The notes below the pieces were generated by a model. It saw only the letters and a program-made list of their open reading frames with translations, was not told the DNA's origin and ran no database searches. Shown here in pieces: positions 26,452-34,398 of a DNA stretch of 64,000 bases. The stretch covers positions 1,200,501-1,264,500 of the forward strand of contig JADJVV010000001.1 of assembly GCA_016710435.1 (NCBI GenBank), written 5' to 3'. Source of the stretch: Hyphomicrobiales bacterium (lineage in GTDB: Bacteria; Pseudomonadota; Alphaproteobacteria; Rhizobiales; Aestuariivirgaceae). A program made the translations under genes and the position numbers. The number at the start of each line of letters is the position of its first letter. Positions within the stretch are counted from its first letter, which is position 1.

Positions 26452-26793
26452 CTAGAACAGCGCTTTCACTTTTTCCGCAAAACCGACGGTGACGCTGCCG
26501 TCATCATGCTCGATCAGGGGCCGCCGGATGAGTGACGGATGTCTCACCGCAAGCGCCACGGCCTTGGCCTCCGTCAGGTTTTCAATGTCGGACTTCGGGA
26601 GGCCACGCCAGGTATAGCCGGCCCGATTGATCATCTTCTCCCATCCGCCCAAGGCCTTCGACCAGCCGGCGACCTGGTCTATCGTGGGCGGTGACACACT
26701 GTGGTCGGTGAAGACCACTTGAACCTTCTTCGCCGCCAGATGGTCGAGCGCTTTCTGGCAGGTGGAACACTTCTTCAATCCATAGGCTTTCAT
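26452..26793 (-). CDS. ArsC/Spx-family thioredoxin-like protein
   Basis: A 113-residue thioredoxin-fold protein of the ArsC/Spx/YffB group: MKAYGLKKCSTCQKALDHL (CxxC at residues 9 and 12), DHSVSPPTIDQVAGW, WRGLPKSDIENL and the C-terminal RHPSLIRRPLIEHDDGSVTVGF. This matches the YffB-like subgroup rather than true arsenate reductases, and no arsenic genes are nearby, so I give no symbol. ATG at 26793 has GAAGG eight bases upstream; GTG at 26808, which overlaps the cobW-type stop as GTGA, is the alternative. Confidence 0.85.
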   Translation of the reverse strand: MKAYGLKKCSTCQKALDHLAAKKVQVVFTDHSVSPPTIDQVAGWSKALGGWEKMINRAGYTWRGLPKSDIENLTEAKAVALAVRHPSLIRRPLIEHDDGSVTVGFAEKVKALF

Positions 26794-26804
26794 CGGCTTG
26801 GCCT

Positions 26805-27917
26805 TCACGACAGCGAGAGAGTCTTGTCCGTTGTACTTGCGCCACCTGTCAACGGATCAGTGAAGGCCCGGAACAATTCTTCGATCGCCGCCTTGTCGAT
26901 GTCCTTCACGATGAACACGAGACGTGTCTGTGGAAGTCCGTCAGGCCAGCCTTCAAGGCGCACAGGAGGATGCAGCACATGCTGCACGCCATGCAGCACA
27001 ACTGGACGGTCGGGTTCGTCGCTGAGCTTCACGATTCCTTTCAGGCGGAGCAGCTTCGGCCCGTGATAGGAGGTCAGCAATTCGAGGAACAATTCAAGTG
27101 CCTGGGGGCTGATGGGATTGTCGTCGGTAAAGGCAAAGGACCGGATGCTGTCATCGTGCCGGGACGCATCGTGATGGTGATGACCCTCACCGTGGCCACC
27201 ATGCTGGTGACGGTGCGCAGCACGCTCCGCCTTCTGCACGGCCTCCAGTGACAACCAGTTCTGGACGTCGGCTGATTTTCTCGCAGGATCATAAAGGCCG
27301 GCATTGAACAGTCGTTCGGCCGTCGCTTCGCCCCGATGCGTGGTCAACAGGCGTGCCCCCGGCGCGAGCTTGCGCACCTTGGCGATGATGGCGAAGAGCA
27401 TGTCCTCGCCTTCCTTGCCCTCGAGCAGGTCGAGCTTGGTGAGCACGACCCGGTCCGCCACGGCCACCTGCTTGACCGCTTCTGGATGTGCATCAAGCGT
27501 CGCCATGCCGTTGAAGCCATCGACCACCGTGATGACGCCCTCCAGCCGCAGGCGCGACACCAGCAGCGGGTCCATCATCAGCACATGAAGAATGGGAGCG
27601 GGATCCGCCAGACCCGTGGTCTCGATCACGATGCGGTCGAAGGCCTTGATCGTTCCTGCATCGCGGCGCGCCAGCAGGTCCGTCAGCGTGTCGATGAGAT
27701 CGCCGCGGATGGTGCAACACAGGCAGCCCGACGACAGCTCAACGAGATTTTCATCCGACCTTTCCACCAGCAGATGGTCGATGCCCACATCCCCGAATTC
27801 ATTGATGATGACGCAGGCATTGGCGAGCATCGGATCCTTGAGCAGGACGTTGAGCAGTGTGGTCTTGCCCGAGCCGAGAAAGCCGGTGAGCACGGAAACG
27901 GGAATGGGTGTCGTCAT
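26805..27917 (-). CDS. CobW/COG0523 family metal-chaperone GTPase with His-rich loop
   Basis: A 370-residue GTPase: P-loop GFLGSGKTT (residues 11-19), the metal-binding GCLCCTI motif with CxCC, the switch-type ETTGLADPAP and the guanine motif LTKLDLLE. The C-terminal CobW_C domain follows a histidine-rich loop around residues 240-262 (HRHQHGGHGEGHHHHD, then RHDD), typical of zinc or cobalt chaperones in this family. It follows the EamA gene by four bases and precedes the ArsC-like gene. Whether the metal is zinc, nickel or cobalt cannot be read from sequence. I see no Zur-type box upstream. Confidence 0.92.
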   Translation of the reverse strand: MTTPIPVSVLTGFLGSGKTTLLNVLLKDPMLANACVIINEFGDVGIDHLLVERSDENLVELSSGCLCCTIRGDLIDTLTDLLARRDAGTIKAFDRIVIETTGLADPAPILHVLMMDPLLVSRLRLEGVITVVDGFNGMATLDAHPEAVKQVAVADRVVLTKLDLLEGKEGEDMLFAIIAKVRKLAPGARLLTTHRGEATAERLFNAGLYDPARKSADVQNWLSLEAVQKAERAAHRHQHGGHGEGHHHHDASRHDDSIRSFAFTDDNPISPQALELFLELLTSYHGPKLLRLKGIVKLSDEPDRPVVLHGVQHVLHPPVRLEGWPDGLPQTRLVFIVKDIDKAAIEELFRAFTDPLTGGASTTDKTLSLS

Positions 27918-27921
27918 GGCG

Positions 27922-28809
27922 TCATTTTTCCGGCAACAGGCCCGAGATGACAAGAGCCGCAAAGACCATTGCCCCTCCGATCCATTGGTTGATCGACATC
28001 GCCTCTCCCAGAATGAAGACGGCGAGCATGGTGGAGACGATGGGCTCCAGATTGAAATAGGGAGCGACCACCGACGACGGGGCGGCCCGCACCGACGACA
28101 TGTGGAGGAAGTAGCCGCCGACATACGCCACCGAGACGAGGGCCACAGCCAGAAACGCGAGACTCCCCGTGAGTGCCTGGCCGTCGATCAGCCGCAAGGT
28201 ATTGCCGCCGAAGCCAAGCGCGAGGCAAAGCATGATCGGCCAGATGGCGATATGCACGAGACTGCCGAATGCAGCGGGCGTCAGGTGCCGCGACAGCATG
28301 CGCCCCGAAAAGAACTGCATCATGCAGCCCACGGCGCCGAGAAACGCCAGCACCAGACCCAGCACACTGACCTGGTCGAAGGCCGGTCCCACCGAAACCG
28401 CGAGCCCGGAAAAGCCGAGAAGCGCCACACCAAGGCGTGCGAATCCCGGTACCCGGCCTTCGGCCAGGGGTGCCGCCAGAAGAATGAGCACAGGAAAAAG
28501 GTAGAAGATGATGACCGAAAGCGTGACCGGCAAGAACTGCACCGAGGCGAGATAGCAGGCAGACACCATGAGCGTCGCGAGACACTGGTACAGGAAACTT
28601 GGCCATGCTTCGGCACGGATGCGAAAGCTTTCCCCGCGCACCACGGCCACGATGGCGAGCACCACGGCGACGGTGGAGGTTCGGTAGAAGACATTTTCGA
28701 GCGCAGGTACGCCATTGAGGAAGGCGAGTCGCGCGAAGTTCGGTACTGCCCCGTAGATCGTCGCCGCGCCCAGAGCCAGCAACACACCCGTCAGATGAGA
28801 TGGCTTCAT
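27922..28809 (-). CDS. EamA/DMT family permease, gene E
   Basis: A 295-residue ten-span permease with two EamA repeats; GAATIYGAVPNFARLAFLNGVP, LPVTLSVIIFYLFPVLILLA and APSSVVAPYFNLEPIVSTMLAVFILGEAMS are clear family stretches. It lies four bases upstream of the CobW-type GTPase and five downstream of the D,D-carboxypeptidase on the same strand, suggesting one transcript. Substrate unknown. Confidence 0.88.
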   Translation of the reverse strand: MKPSHLTGVLLALGAATIYGAVPNFARLAFLNGVPALENVFYRTSTVAVVLAIVAVVRGESFRIRAEAWPSFLYQCLATLMVSACYLASVQFLPVTLSVIIFYLFPVLILLAAPLAEGRVPGFARLGVALLGFSGLAVSVGPAFDQVSVLGLVLAFLGAVGCMMQFFSGRMLSRHLTPAAFGSLVHIAIWPIMLCLALGFGGNTLRLIDGQALTGSLAFLAVALVSVAYVGGYFLHMSSVRAAPSSVVAPYFNLEPIVSTMLAVFILGEAMSINQWIGGAMVFAALVISGLLPEK

Positions 28810-28813
28810 GGGA

Positions 28814-30235
28814 TCAGTGGCCGACGCGCCGTTTCAGGAGCTTCCGGGTCGGGCTGTTCGGCTGCGTGCCATCGGAACCCTGCTCGATCGGCGCCTGAGT
28901 CGCTTGCGCCGCCTTGCGCGCCTTGGCGATGGTCGCCATCTTGTCCATCAATACGGCCGGCAGCACGTCGCAGTGCGCGCCATCGAGCTTGTAGGCAGAG
29001 CACACATTGACGCTCTGCATCTGGTCGAGGCCCCAGATCACCGGAAGGAAACCTGCCCCGTCGGGCATCTGGATGATGCCGGCACGTCCGCCTGCGGACA
29101 ATCCGGCGGGGCTCAGGGCCCGGCCACGAAGCGCCATCTGCGCCTTGTCGGCGCTGTCATAGGTGCCGAAGGACGCAGCCCAGCCTGCCAGCTCCGCGCC
29201 GTCCTGGACAGTCACGGGAGGCTTGCTGCGGCAGACGGTGCCCGTCATGTCCACCGGAACGATGGCGCCCTGCGGCAGGTTGTTGACGTCGGCAATCTTG
29301 CGGCGCGGTGCCGCCGGCATGTCAAAGCCCGCGTTCAGCATGGCCTTGGCCGCAGCCGCGCGCGCCGCGCTGTTGCGCATGCCCATCACCACGGCGATGA
29401 GACGGCGGCCATCCCTGCTGGCGGAGGCAACGAGGTTGAACCCGGAGGCGCAGACAAATCCCGTCTTCATGCCGTCCGCCTCCGGCATGGTGCGGATGAG
29501 GATGTTGCGGTTGGGCAGCCGGCGCTTGCCGACCTCCAGATACTGCTGCACGAAATATTTCTGGTACTCCGGAAACTCATTGATGATGACCGCCGCCAGA
29601 ACCGCGAGGTCGCGCGCGCTGGACACATGACGCGCATCAAAGAGGCCGTTGGGATTCATGAAGTGAGAGGCCGTCAGTCCCAAGCGCCGTGCCGTTGCAT
29701 TCATCTCATCTGCAAAGGCGGCAATCGAACCGTCAGCACCTTCGGCCAGCACATAGGCCATATCATTGGCCGAATAGACAAGCAGCGCCTGAAGGGCGAA
29801 ATCGACTGTTACGGTCTTGCCCGTTGGCACGCCGATCTTGCTCGGCTCCTGCGAATGGGCAAGCTCGGACACGACAAGCGCCTGGTCCGGCTTCAGAAGT
29901 CCCGACCGCAGCTTGTGGAAGATGATGTAACTGGTCATCAGCTTGGTGAGCGATGCGGGATAGAACGGTTCTCCCGCCCGTTCCTCCATCAGAACTTCGC
30001 CTGACCGTGCATCGATGAGGATGGAAGGACCCCGCGGCTCCGGCTTTACGGGTTTTGCCTTCTTCGCGGCCTTCCCGGGGGCGGCAATGGTGGCGGCGGG
30101 TTTATCTTTTCCGGACGGTGTGGCCTGTTCCGTCTGAACAGCATCGTCGTCACCTGCGTCGGCATCGCTTTCCTGGGCCGCCACGGGCGCGCCGAGGAGC
30201 AGGAGAGACAGAAGAACGAACAACAACTTCTTCAC
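28814..30235 (-). CDS. D-alanyl-D-alanine carboxypeptidase (penicillin-binding protein 5/6 family)
   Basis: Peptidase S11 that trims the terminal D-Ala of peptidoglycan stem peptides in the periplasm. The 473-residue protein has a signal peptide (VKKLLFVLLSLLLLGAPVAAQ), an Asp- and Lys-rich linker, then the serine triad motifs SLTK (95-98), SAN (155-157) and KTG (256-258). The C-terminal region has a SPOR-like piece (WAASFGTYDSADKAQMAL, about residues 350-367), found in rhizobial relatives. I choose GTG 30235 because GGGG lies about ten bases before it; GTG 30244 is the alternative. The gene family is recognisable, but the dacA/C/F symbol is not certain. Confidence 0.92.
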   Translation of the reverse strand: MKKLLFVLLSLLLLGAPVAAQESDADAGDDDAVQTEQATPSGKDKPAATIAAPGKAAKKAKPVKPEPRGPSILIDARSGEVLMEERAGEPFYPASLTKLMTSYIIFHKLRSGLLKPDQALVVSELAHSQEPSKIGVPTGKTVTVDFALQALLVYSANDMAYVLAEGADGSIAAFADEMNATARRLGLTASHFMNPNGLFDARHVSSARDLAVLAAVIINEFPEYQKYFVQQYLEVGKRRLPNRNILIRTMPEADGMKTGFVCASGFNLVASASRDGRRLIAVVMGMRNSAARAAAAKAMLNAGFDMPAAPRRKIADVNNLPQGAIVPVDMTGTVCRSKPPVTVQDGAELAGWAASFGTYDSADKAQMALRGRALSPAGLSAGGRAGIIQMPDGAGFLPVIWGLDQMQSVNVCSAYKLDGAHCDVLPAVLMDKMATIAKARKAAQATQAPIEQGSDGTQPNSPTRKLLKRRVGH

Positions 30236-30333
30236 GTGCAACACACCCCGGTTATGGCAGTGAATGCCTCGATTGCCAAACCCGCCACAGGCAACGGATC
30301 TACCGAACCTGGAGGATGAGGCGGATCAGGAAC

Positions 30334-30417
30334 TGGTGCCCGTGGAGGGACTTGAACCCCCACACCTCTCGGTAGCGGATTTTGAGTCCGCCGCGTCTAC
30401 CATTCCACCACACGGGC
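30334..30417 (-). tRNA. tRNA-Leu (anticodon CAA)
   Basis: An 84-base class II tRNA including encoded CCA. The acceptor arms GCCCGTG/CACGGGC pair fully, and the anticodon loop reads CT-CAA-AA between the arms GCGGA and TCCGC, giving a Leu tRNA for UUG. The T arm with GGTTCAAGTCC and a longer variable arm (taccgagaggt) fit leucine. Confidence 0.95.
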
Positions 30418-30484
30418 TTGCGCGGGGCCACGTCTAGAGCGCGGGCCCTTGCGCCGTCAACCGGAAAGGGGCTTAACGATTCCC

Positions 30485-30907
30485 ATGATCCTCATCACGC
30501 CTTCGATCATCATTGACCCCGCGGATTTGCGCTGGAACTTCATGCGCGCTTCGGGTCCGGGCGGACAGAACGTCAACAAGGTCGCGACGGCGGCGGAACT
30601 TCGTTTCAACATCGAGACAGCAAGCCTTCCTGACGAAGTGCGGGCACGCCTGCGCATGTTGGCGGGGCGGCAACTCGCGCAATCCGGCGACCTCGTCATC
30701 ACCGCACAGCAATACCGGTCGCAGGAACGCAACCGGGAAGATGCCCTTCAGAAGCTGATAACCCTGATCCGCAAGGCCGCGGTGCGGCCGCGCAAACGTA
30801 TTGCAACAAGGGCGACAAAGGCGTCAAAGCTGCGCCGGCTCGAATCAAAGTCGCGGCGCTCGGACGTCAAGTCGAAACGCCGCGTCAAACCCGGATTGGA
30901 TGACTGA
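30485..30907 (+). CDS. arfB: alternative ribosome-rescue factor ArfB (YaeJ)
   Basis: Peptidyl-tRNA hydrolase that frees stalled ribosomes. The 140-residue protein contains the release-factor catalytic motif GPGGQNVNKV (GGQ at about residues 24-26) and the basic C-terminal tail (KAAVRPRKRIATRATK then RRLESKSRRSDVKSKRRVKP) that slides into the mRNA tunnel of stalled ribosomes. Start at ATG 30485; the 12 codons before it are not supported. It is followed by a yqaA-type gene with a four-base gap. Confidence 0.94.
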   Translation: MILITPSIIIDPADLRWNFMRASGPGGQNVNKVATAAELRFNIETASLPDEVRARLRMLAGRQLAQSGDLVITAQQYRSQERNREDALQKLITLIRKAAVRPRKRIATRATKASKLRRLESKSRRSDVKSKRRVKPGLDD

Positions 30908-30911
30908 CGGC

Positions 30912-31520
30912 ATGCTGCGCGCACTCTACGACTGGACGCTTTCGCTCGCGGCTCGAAAGTCGGCAGAACGCTGGCTTGCTGTCATCGCCTTCGTGGAGAG
31001 CTCCATCTTCCTCGTCCCGGCAGACGTGCTGTTCCTGCCCATGTCGCTGGCGAAACCCGCCCGCGCCTACCGCTATGCCCTGGTCGCCACGCTCGCCTCC
31101 ACACTGGGGGGCATCGCCGGCTATGCACTTGGCTACTTCGCCTATGAAGCAATCGCCAAGCCCATCCTGCTGTTCTACGGAAAGCTCGAAAGCTTTGAAG
31201 CCCTCAAGGCCTGCGCGAGCGAAGACACCCTCGTGCTCCTGCTCGTGACATCGGGGTTGGCGCACCTGCCGCCCATCAAGGTCGTCACCATCCTTGCGGG
31301 GGTGGCACAGGTCAGCTTCGTATTCTTCCTGCTTTCCTGCATCATCGCCCGCGGGGCCCGGTTCTTCGCGCTGGCCTGGGCGCTGCAGCGCTATGGCGAG
31401 ACGATCAAGACATTCATCGAAAAGCGGCTGGGCCTGCTTGCAGGTATTGCTGCGGCGCTATTGATTGGACTCTATCTCGCCGTGAAGTATCTTGCCGCTT
31501 CTGGAACCCCCGCATGCTGA
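30912..31520 (+). CDS. YqaA family (DedA-like) membrane protein
   Basis: A 202-residue protein with about five hydrophobic spans and the family starter MLRALYDWTLSLAA. The segment ERWLAVIAFVESSIFLVPADVLFLPMSLA is the YqaA/DedA signature; GGIAGYALGYFAYEAI and LPPIKVVTILAGVAQVSF complete the family pattern. Role unproven; DedA relatives are tied to lipid flipping and envelope stress. The ATG at 30900 would overlap arfB by eight bases; I prefer 30912. It overlaps dsbB by seven bases. Confidence 0.85.
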   Translation: MLRALYDWTLSLAARKSAERWLAVIAFVESSIFLVPADVLFLPMSLAKPARAYRYALVATLASTLGGIAGYALGYFAYEAIAKPILLFYGKLESFEALKACASEDTLVLLLVTSGLAHLPPIKVVTILAGVAQVSFVFFLLSCIIARGARFFALAWALQRYGETIKTFIEKRLGLLAGIAAALLIGLYLAVKYLAASGTPAC

Positions 31521-31972
31521 ACCTGTCGCCGCGCACCACAAGCCTCCTCATCGCCGTCATCGCCTTCATCATCATCGCAGGGGCGTGGATCTTCGAGTAC
31601 TACGGCTACGCACCGTGCGAACTTTGCCTTTTGCAGCGCTGGCCCTATTACATCGGCATTCCCGTGGCCCTTTTGATGGCGGCCTGGAACCCGGCCTGGA
31701 TCCGCGGTGCCCTGTGGCTCATGACAGTCTGGTGGCTGGGCAGCGCCATTTTCGGCGCCTATCATTCGGGTGTTGAATGGGGATGGTGGCAGGGGCCCGT
31801 CACCTGCTCCGGCGGAGATGTGAATTTTGGCGACGGACTTCCCGACCTGAACAAGATGGCCGTGCGTTGCAATGAGGCCGCGCTCCGCATCCTCGGCCTG
31901 TCGCTGGCGGGATGGAATGCGATCGTCTCGCTGGTCTTGTCGCTGCTGGCCATGCGCGGCGCGCGGCGCTGA
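31514..31972 (+). CDS. dsbB: disulfide bond formation protein B
   Basis: Four-span inner-membrane protein (152 residues) that reoxidises DsbA by passing electrons to quinone. The first periplasmic loop has the redox pair CELC (in YAPCELCLLQRWPYY), and the second has CSGGDVNF followed by a partner Cys near residue 120. Length and topology fit the family. It overlaps the yqaA-like gene by seven bases and converges on an HNH gene. Confidence 0.92.
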   Translation: MLNLSPRTTSLLIAVIAFIIIAGAWIFEYYGYAPCELCLLQRWPYYIGIPVALLMAAWNPAWIRGALWLMTVWWLGSAIFGAYHSGVEWGWWQGPVTCSGGDVNFGDGLPDLNKMAVRCNEAALRILGLSLAGWNAIVSLVLSLLAMRGARR

Positions 31973-31984
31973 CGTTTCGCGCGA

Positions 31985-32557
31985 TCAGGGGTCCAGTTCC
32001 GTATCCCAGTAAAGGTAATCCATCCAGCTCTGGTGCAGATAGTTCGGCGGGAAAAGCCTGCCGTTGGCGTGCAGGTCGTTCACGCTGGGACAATGCGGCT
32101 TGTGGGCCGGGAACATGTGCGCCTCCTGCGGCAGCAACCCGCCCTTGGCGAGATTGCAGCCCGCGCATGCCGCGACCACGTTGTCCCATGTCGTCTGTCC
32201 GCCCTTGGAACGCGGGATCACATGATCGAAAGTAAGATCGTCCGACGACCCGCAGTACTGACATTGGAAGCGGTCCCGCAGGAAGACATTGAACCGGGTG
32301 AAGGCAGGCGTACGCGACGGCTTCACATAGGTCTTGAGCGAGACGACCGACGGCAGGCGGAATTCCATCGAAGGACTGCGCACCACCCGGTCATATTCGG
32401 AGACGATGTTGACCCGCTCCATGAACACGGCTTTCAGCGCGTCCTGCCAACTCCACAGGGACAAGGGATAGTAGCTCAATGGCCGGTAATCGGCATTGAG
32501 GACAAGGGCAGGACAGGCTTCCGGCGCAATCGGCGCGTGATACACGTGTCTCTCCAC
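31985..32557 (-). CDS. HNH endonuclease
   Basis: A 190-residue protein of the HNH_5 nuclease group that is widespread in alphaproteobacteria. It begins like its relatives (CPALVLNADYRPLSYYPLSLWSWQDA), then FLRDRFQCQYCG with the first zinc pair, LTFDHVIPRSKGGQTTWDNVVAACAGCN (the His-Asn-His core and second pair). GTG at 32557 has GGAG eight bases upstream, which decides the start over the GTG at 32626. No modification or defence genes are adjacent, so a restriction role is not implied; the role is unknown. Confidence 0.9.
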   Translation of the reverse strand: MERHVYHAPIAPEACPALVLNADYRPLSYYPLSLWSWQDALKAVFMERVNIVSEYDRVVRSPSMEFRLPSVVSLKTYVKPSRTPAFTRFNVFLRDRFQCQYCGSSDDLTFDHVIPRSKGGQTTWDNVVAACAGCNLAKGGLLPQEAHMFPAHKPHCPSVNDLHANGRLFPPNYLHQSWMDYLYWDTELDP

Positions 32558-32626
32558 CGCTGGAACTCCAGCAACGCCTACTATATCTGGTGCGACAGCC
32601 GTGTGAAGGGGGTCGATCGGCCCCAC

Positions 32627-33277
32627 CTATTTGGCCTGCCCCAGGCCCTTAAGACCCCGGTAGTGCGACCACAACAGGCGCGCCGCAACGGCCCGCCAGG
32701 GGGAAAACCGGCTGCCCATGATCCGCATGGTCTTCTCTGACAGCGGTTCGCCCAGGCTGAACAGATGGGTTGCCGCCTGCCGCAGTGCAAGATCGCCCGC
32801 AGGCCACACATCAGCGCGCTGAAGGGCAACCAGGAGGTAAATGTCGGCAGTCCAGGGCCCGACCCCGGGAAGTGCCACCAGACGTGCCCGCGCCTCGTCG
32901 TCCGGCAAGGTGGTCAGGCCGGAGATATAGTCGGGGTCAGATAGCAGGCGGGCCGCAATACCGTGAAAACTGCGGGCCTTCGCGCCCGACAGGCCCAGCC
33001 TCATCAACTCGTCGACGGGACATGCGAGGACTGCGTCGCTGGAAAAGGGCGACAGGCGCGCCTCGATCCTGAGCCAGATGGCGTGCGCTGCCCTGAGCGA
33101 CAAGAATTGTTCCGTGACGATGTTCAGCAATGTCGCCGTTCCCGGCGGCATGGCCCGCACTGAGGGAAACCCATGGCGCAGAACGACGTCGCCAAAGCAC
33201 GGGTCCAGAGCACAGAGATGGCGAACCCCCTCGGCCAGGAGGTCGTCCGTCAGTAGGGATGGGCGCAGCGCTTCCAT
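32627..33277 (-). CDS. alkA: DNA-3-methyladenine glycosylase 2 (AlkA-like HhH-GPD)
   Basis: Base-excision repair glycosylase that removes alkylated purines. The 216-residue protein is a compact AlkA-type HhH-GPD domain: LRHGFPSVRAMPPGTATLLNIVTEQFLSLRAA, the hairpin LPGVGPWTADIY (helix-hairpin-helix) and the catalytic Asp in VWPAGDLALRQA. It lacks the N-terminal extra domain of E. coli AlkA. Divergent from gluQ with 44 bases between the starts. Confidence 0.92.
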   Translation of the reverse strand: MEALRPSLLTDDLLAEGVRHLCALDPCFGDVVLRHGFPSVRAMPPGTATLLNIVTEQFLSLRAAHAIWLRIEARLSPFSSDAVLACPVDELMRLGLSGAKARSFHGIAARLLSDPDYISGLTTLPDDEARARLVALPGVGPWTADIYLLVALQRADVWPAGDLALRQAATHLFSLGEPLSEKTMRIMGSRFSPWRAVAARLLWSHYRGLKGLGQAK

Positions 33278-33321
33278 CGGAAGGATTTGACGGAACGGCG
33301 CGGGCTTCGCAAGAAGGTGGC

Positions 33322-34161
33322 ATGGTTCATCCCGTCTTCCGCTTTGCGCCCAGTCCCAATGGCAAGCTTCACCTCGGCCATGCCTACTCCGCGCTCCTCA
33401 ATGAGCGCATGGCAAGGGAAGCGGGAGGCCGGCTACTGGTGCGCATAGAAGACATCGACAAGGAACGCTGCACGCCCACCCATGTACAGGCAGCCCTGCA
33501 AGACTTGCACTGGCTGGGCCTCGATTTTGAAGAAGACGTGCTGTTCCAGAGCAAGCGCATGGCCGACTATCGCGACGCCGTCGCGCGTCTCATGGAGATG
33601 GGACTCCTCTACGTCTGCACCTGCTCGCGAAAGACCTTGGCCGATCACGCCAGCGAGCACCCGGCCCTGCGCCACGATCCCGAAGGCCAGTTGCTCTACC
33701 CCGGGACGTGCCGCCGGATCGCTCACATGTTCAGCAGCGACTCCGCCTTGCGCCTGATGATGGATGAAGCGTTGCGCCGCGCAGGGCAGGCCGCCGGTGG
33801 TGAGCCGTTGTCGTGGATCGAGAAGGGAGTGCGCGAACTTGCTTCTCCCGCACTGTGGGGCGACGTGATCATCGCGCGCAGAGGCATCGGCACAAGCTAT
33901 CATCTGTCCGTGGTGGTGGACGACGCGTTCCAGGGCATCACGGACATCGTGCGCGGCGAAGACTTGCGCGAACAGACAGCCATTCATCGTGTCCTTCAGG
34001 TACTGCTTGGCCTGCCCGAGCCACGCTATCATCATCACCCGCTGATCCGCCATGAAAGTGGCCGCAAACTGGCAAAATCGAAAGGTGACACCAGCCTTGC
34101 GGATCTCCGGGAAGCTGGCGTCAGCCCCGGCGAAATTCGCCGCGACCTGGGTTTTGCCTGA
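33322..34161 (+). CDS. gluQ: glutamyl-Q tRNA(Asp) synthetase
   Basis: Truncated glutamyl-tRNA synthetase that glutamylates queuosine in tRNA-Asp. The 279-residue protein has the HIGH-like motif in FAPSPNGKLHLGHAYSALLNERMA (residues 7-30), RIEDIDKERCTP, VCTCSRKTLADH (zinc-linked Cys), and the KMSKS-like site SGRKLAKSKGD. No anticodon-binding domain follows, as expected for GluQ. ATG at 33322 follows AAGAAGGTGG. Its TGA abuts the stop of the next gene on the other strand (TGATCA). Confidence 0.94.
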   Translation: MVHPVFRFAPSPNGKLHLGHAYSALLNERMAREAGGRLLVRIEDIDKERCTPTHVQAALQDLHWLGLDFEEDVLFQSKRMADYRDAVARLMEMGLLYVCTCSRKTLADHASEHPALRHDPEGQLLYPGTCRRIAHMFSSDSALRLMMDEALRRAGQAAGGEPLSWIEKGVRELASPALWGDVIIARRGIGTSYHLSVVVDDAFQGITDIVRGEDLREQTAIHRVLQVLLGLPEPRYHHHPLIRHESGRKLAKSKGDTSLADLREAGVSPGEIRRDLGFA

Positions 34162-34332
34162 TCAGAAGTCTGACGTCAGGCCCTTCTTTTCCCAATCACC
34201 GAAGCGCGTGGGTTCCGGGCCCTTCGGCCCACCTTTTTCCGCTGGCAGGGACGCCTGCCGTGCCGCCTTCCGCCGCGCTTCGGCTTCGGCCAGCGCGCGT
34301 TCTGCTTCAGGTGTCAGCACTCTCTCGCTCAT
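34162..34332 (-). CDS. SDHAF4/DUF1674 family small protein
   Basis: A 56-residue protein too short for many gene finders. It reads MSERVLTPEAERALAEAEARRKAA at the start and ends GPEPTRFGDWEKKGLTSDF, the signature of the DUF1674/SDHAF4 family, which helps attach FAD-bearing succinate dehydrogenase subunits. ATG at 34332 and TGA at 34162. The middle is lysine-glutamate-rich and probably disordered. No sdh genes are in the window. Confidence 0.9.
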   Translation of the reverse strand: MSERVLTPEAERALAEAEARRKAARQASLPAEKGGPKGPEPTRFGDWEKKGLTSDF

Positions 34333-34398
34333 TCTTGCAAAGCTCCACGTTCCTCACCATTTAGGGCGGGAACCGCGGCGACAAAAGAGGCTGATCCC

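Noticed and set aside
30228..30243. A third parS-like site (TTCTTCACGTGCAACA)
   Set aside because: Three mismatches of 16, 28 kb from parAB, and it overlaps the start of the carboxypeptidase gene.
31985..32557. HNH gene as part of a restriction or defence system
   Set aside because: No methylase or partner gene is near; its neighbours are dsbB, alkA and gluQ, and this HNH type is common in core alphaproteobacterial genomes.
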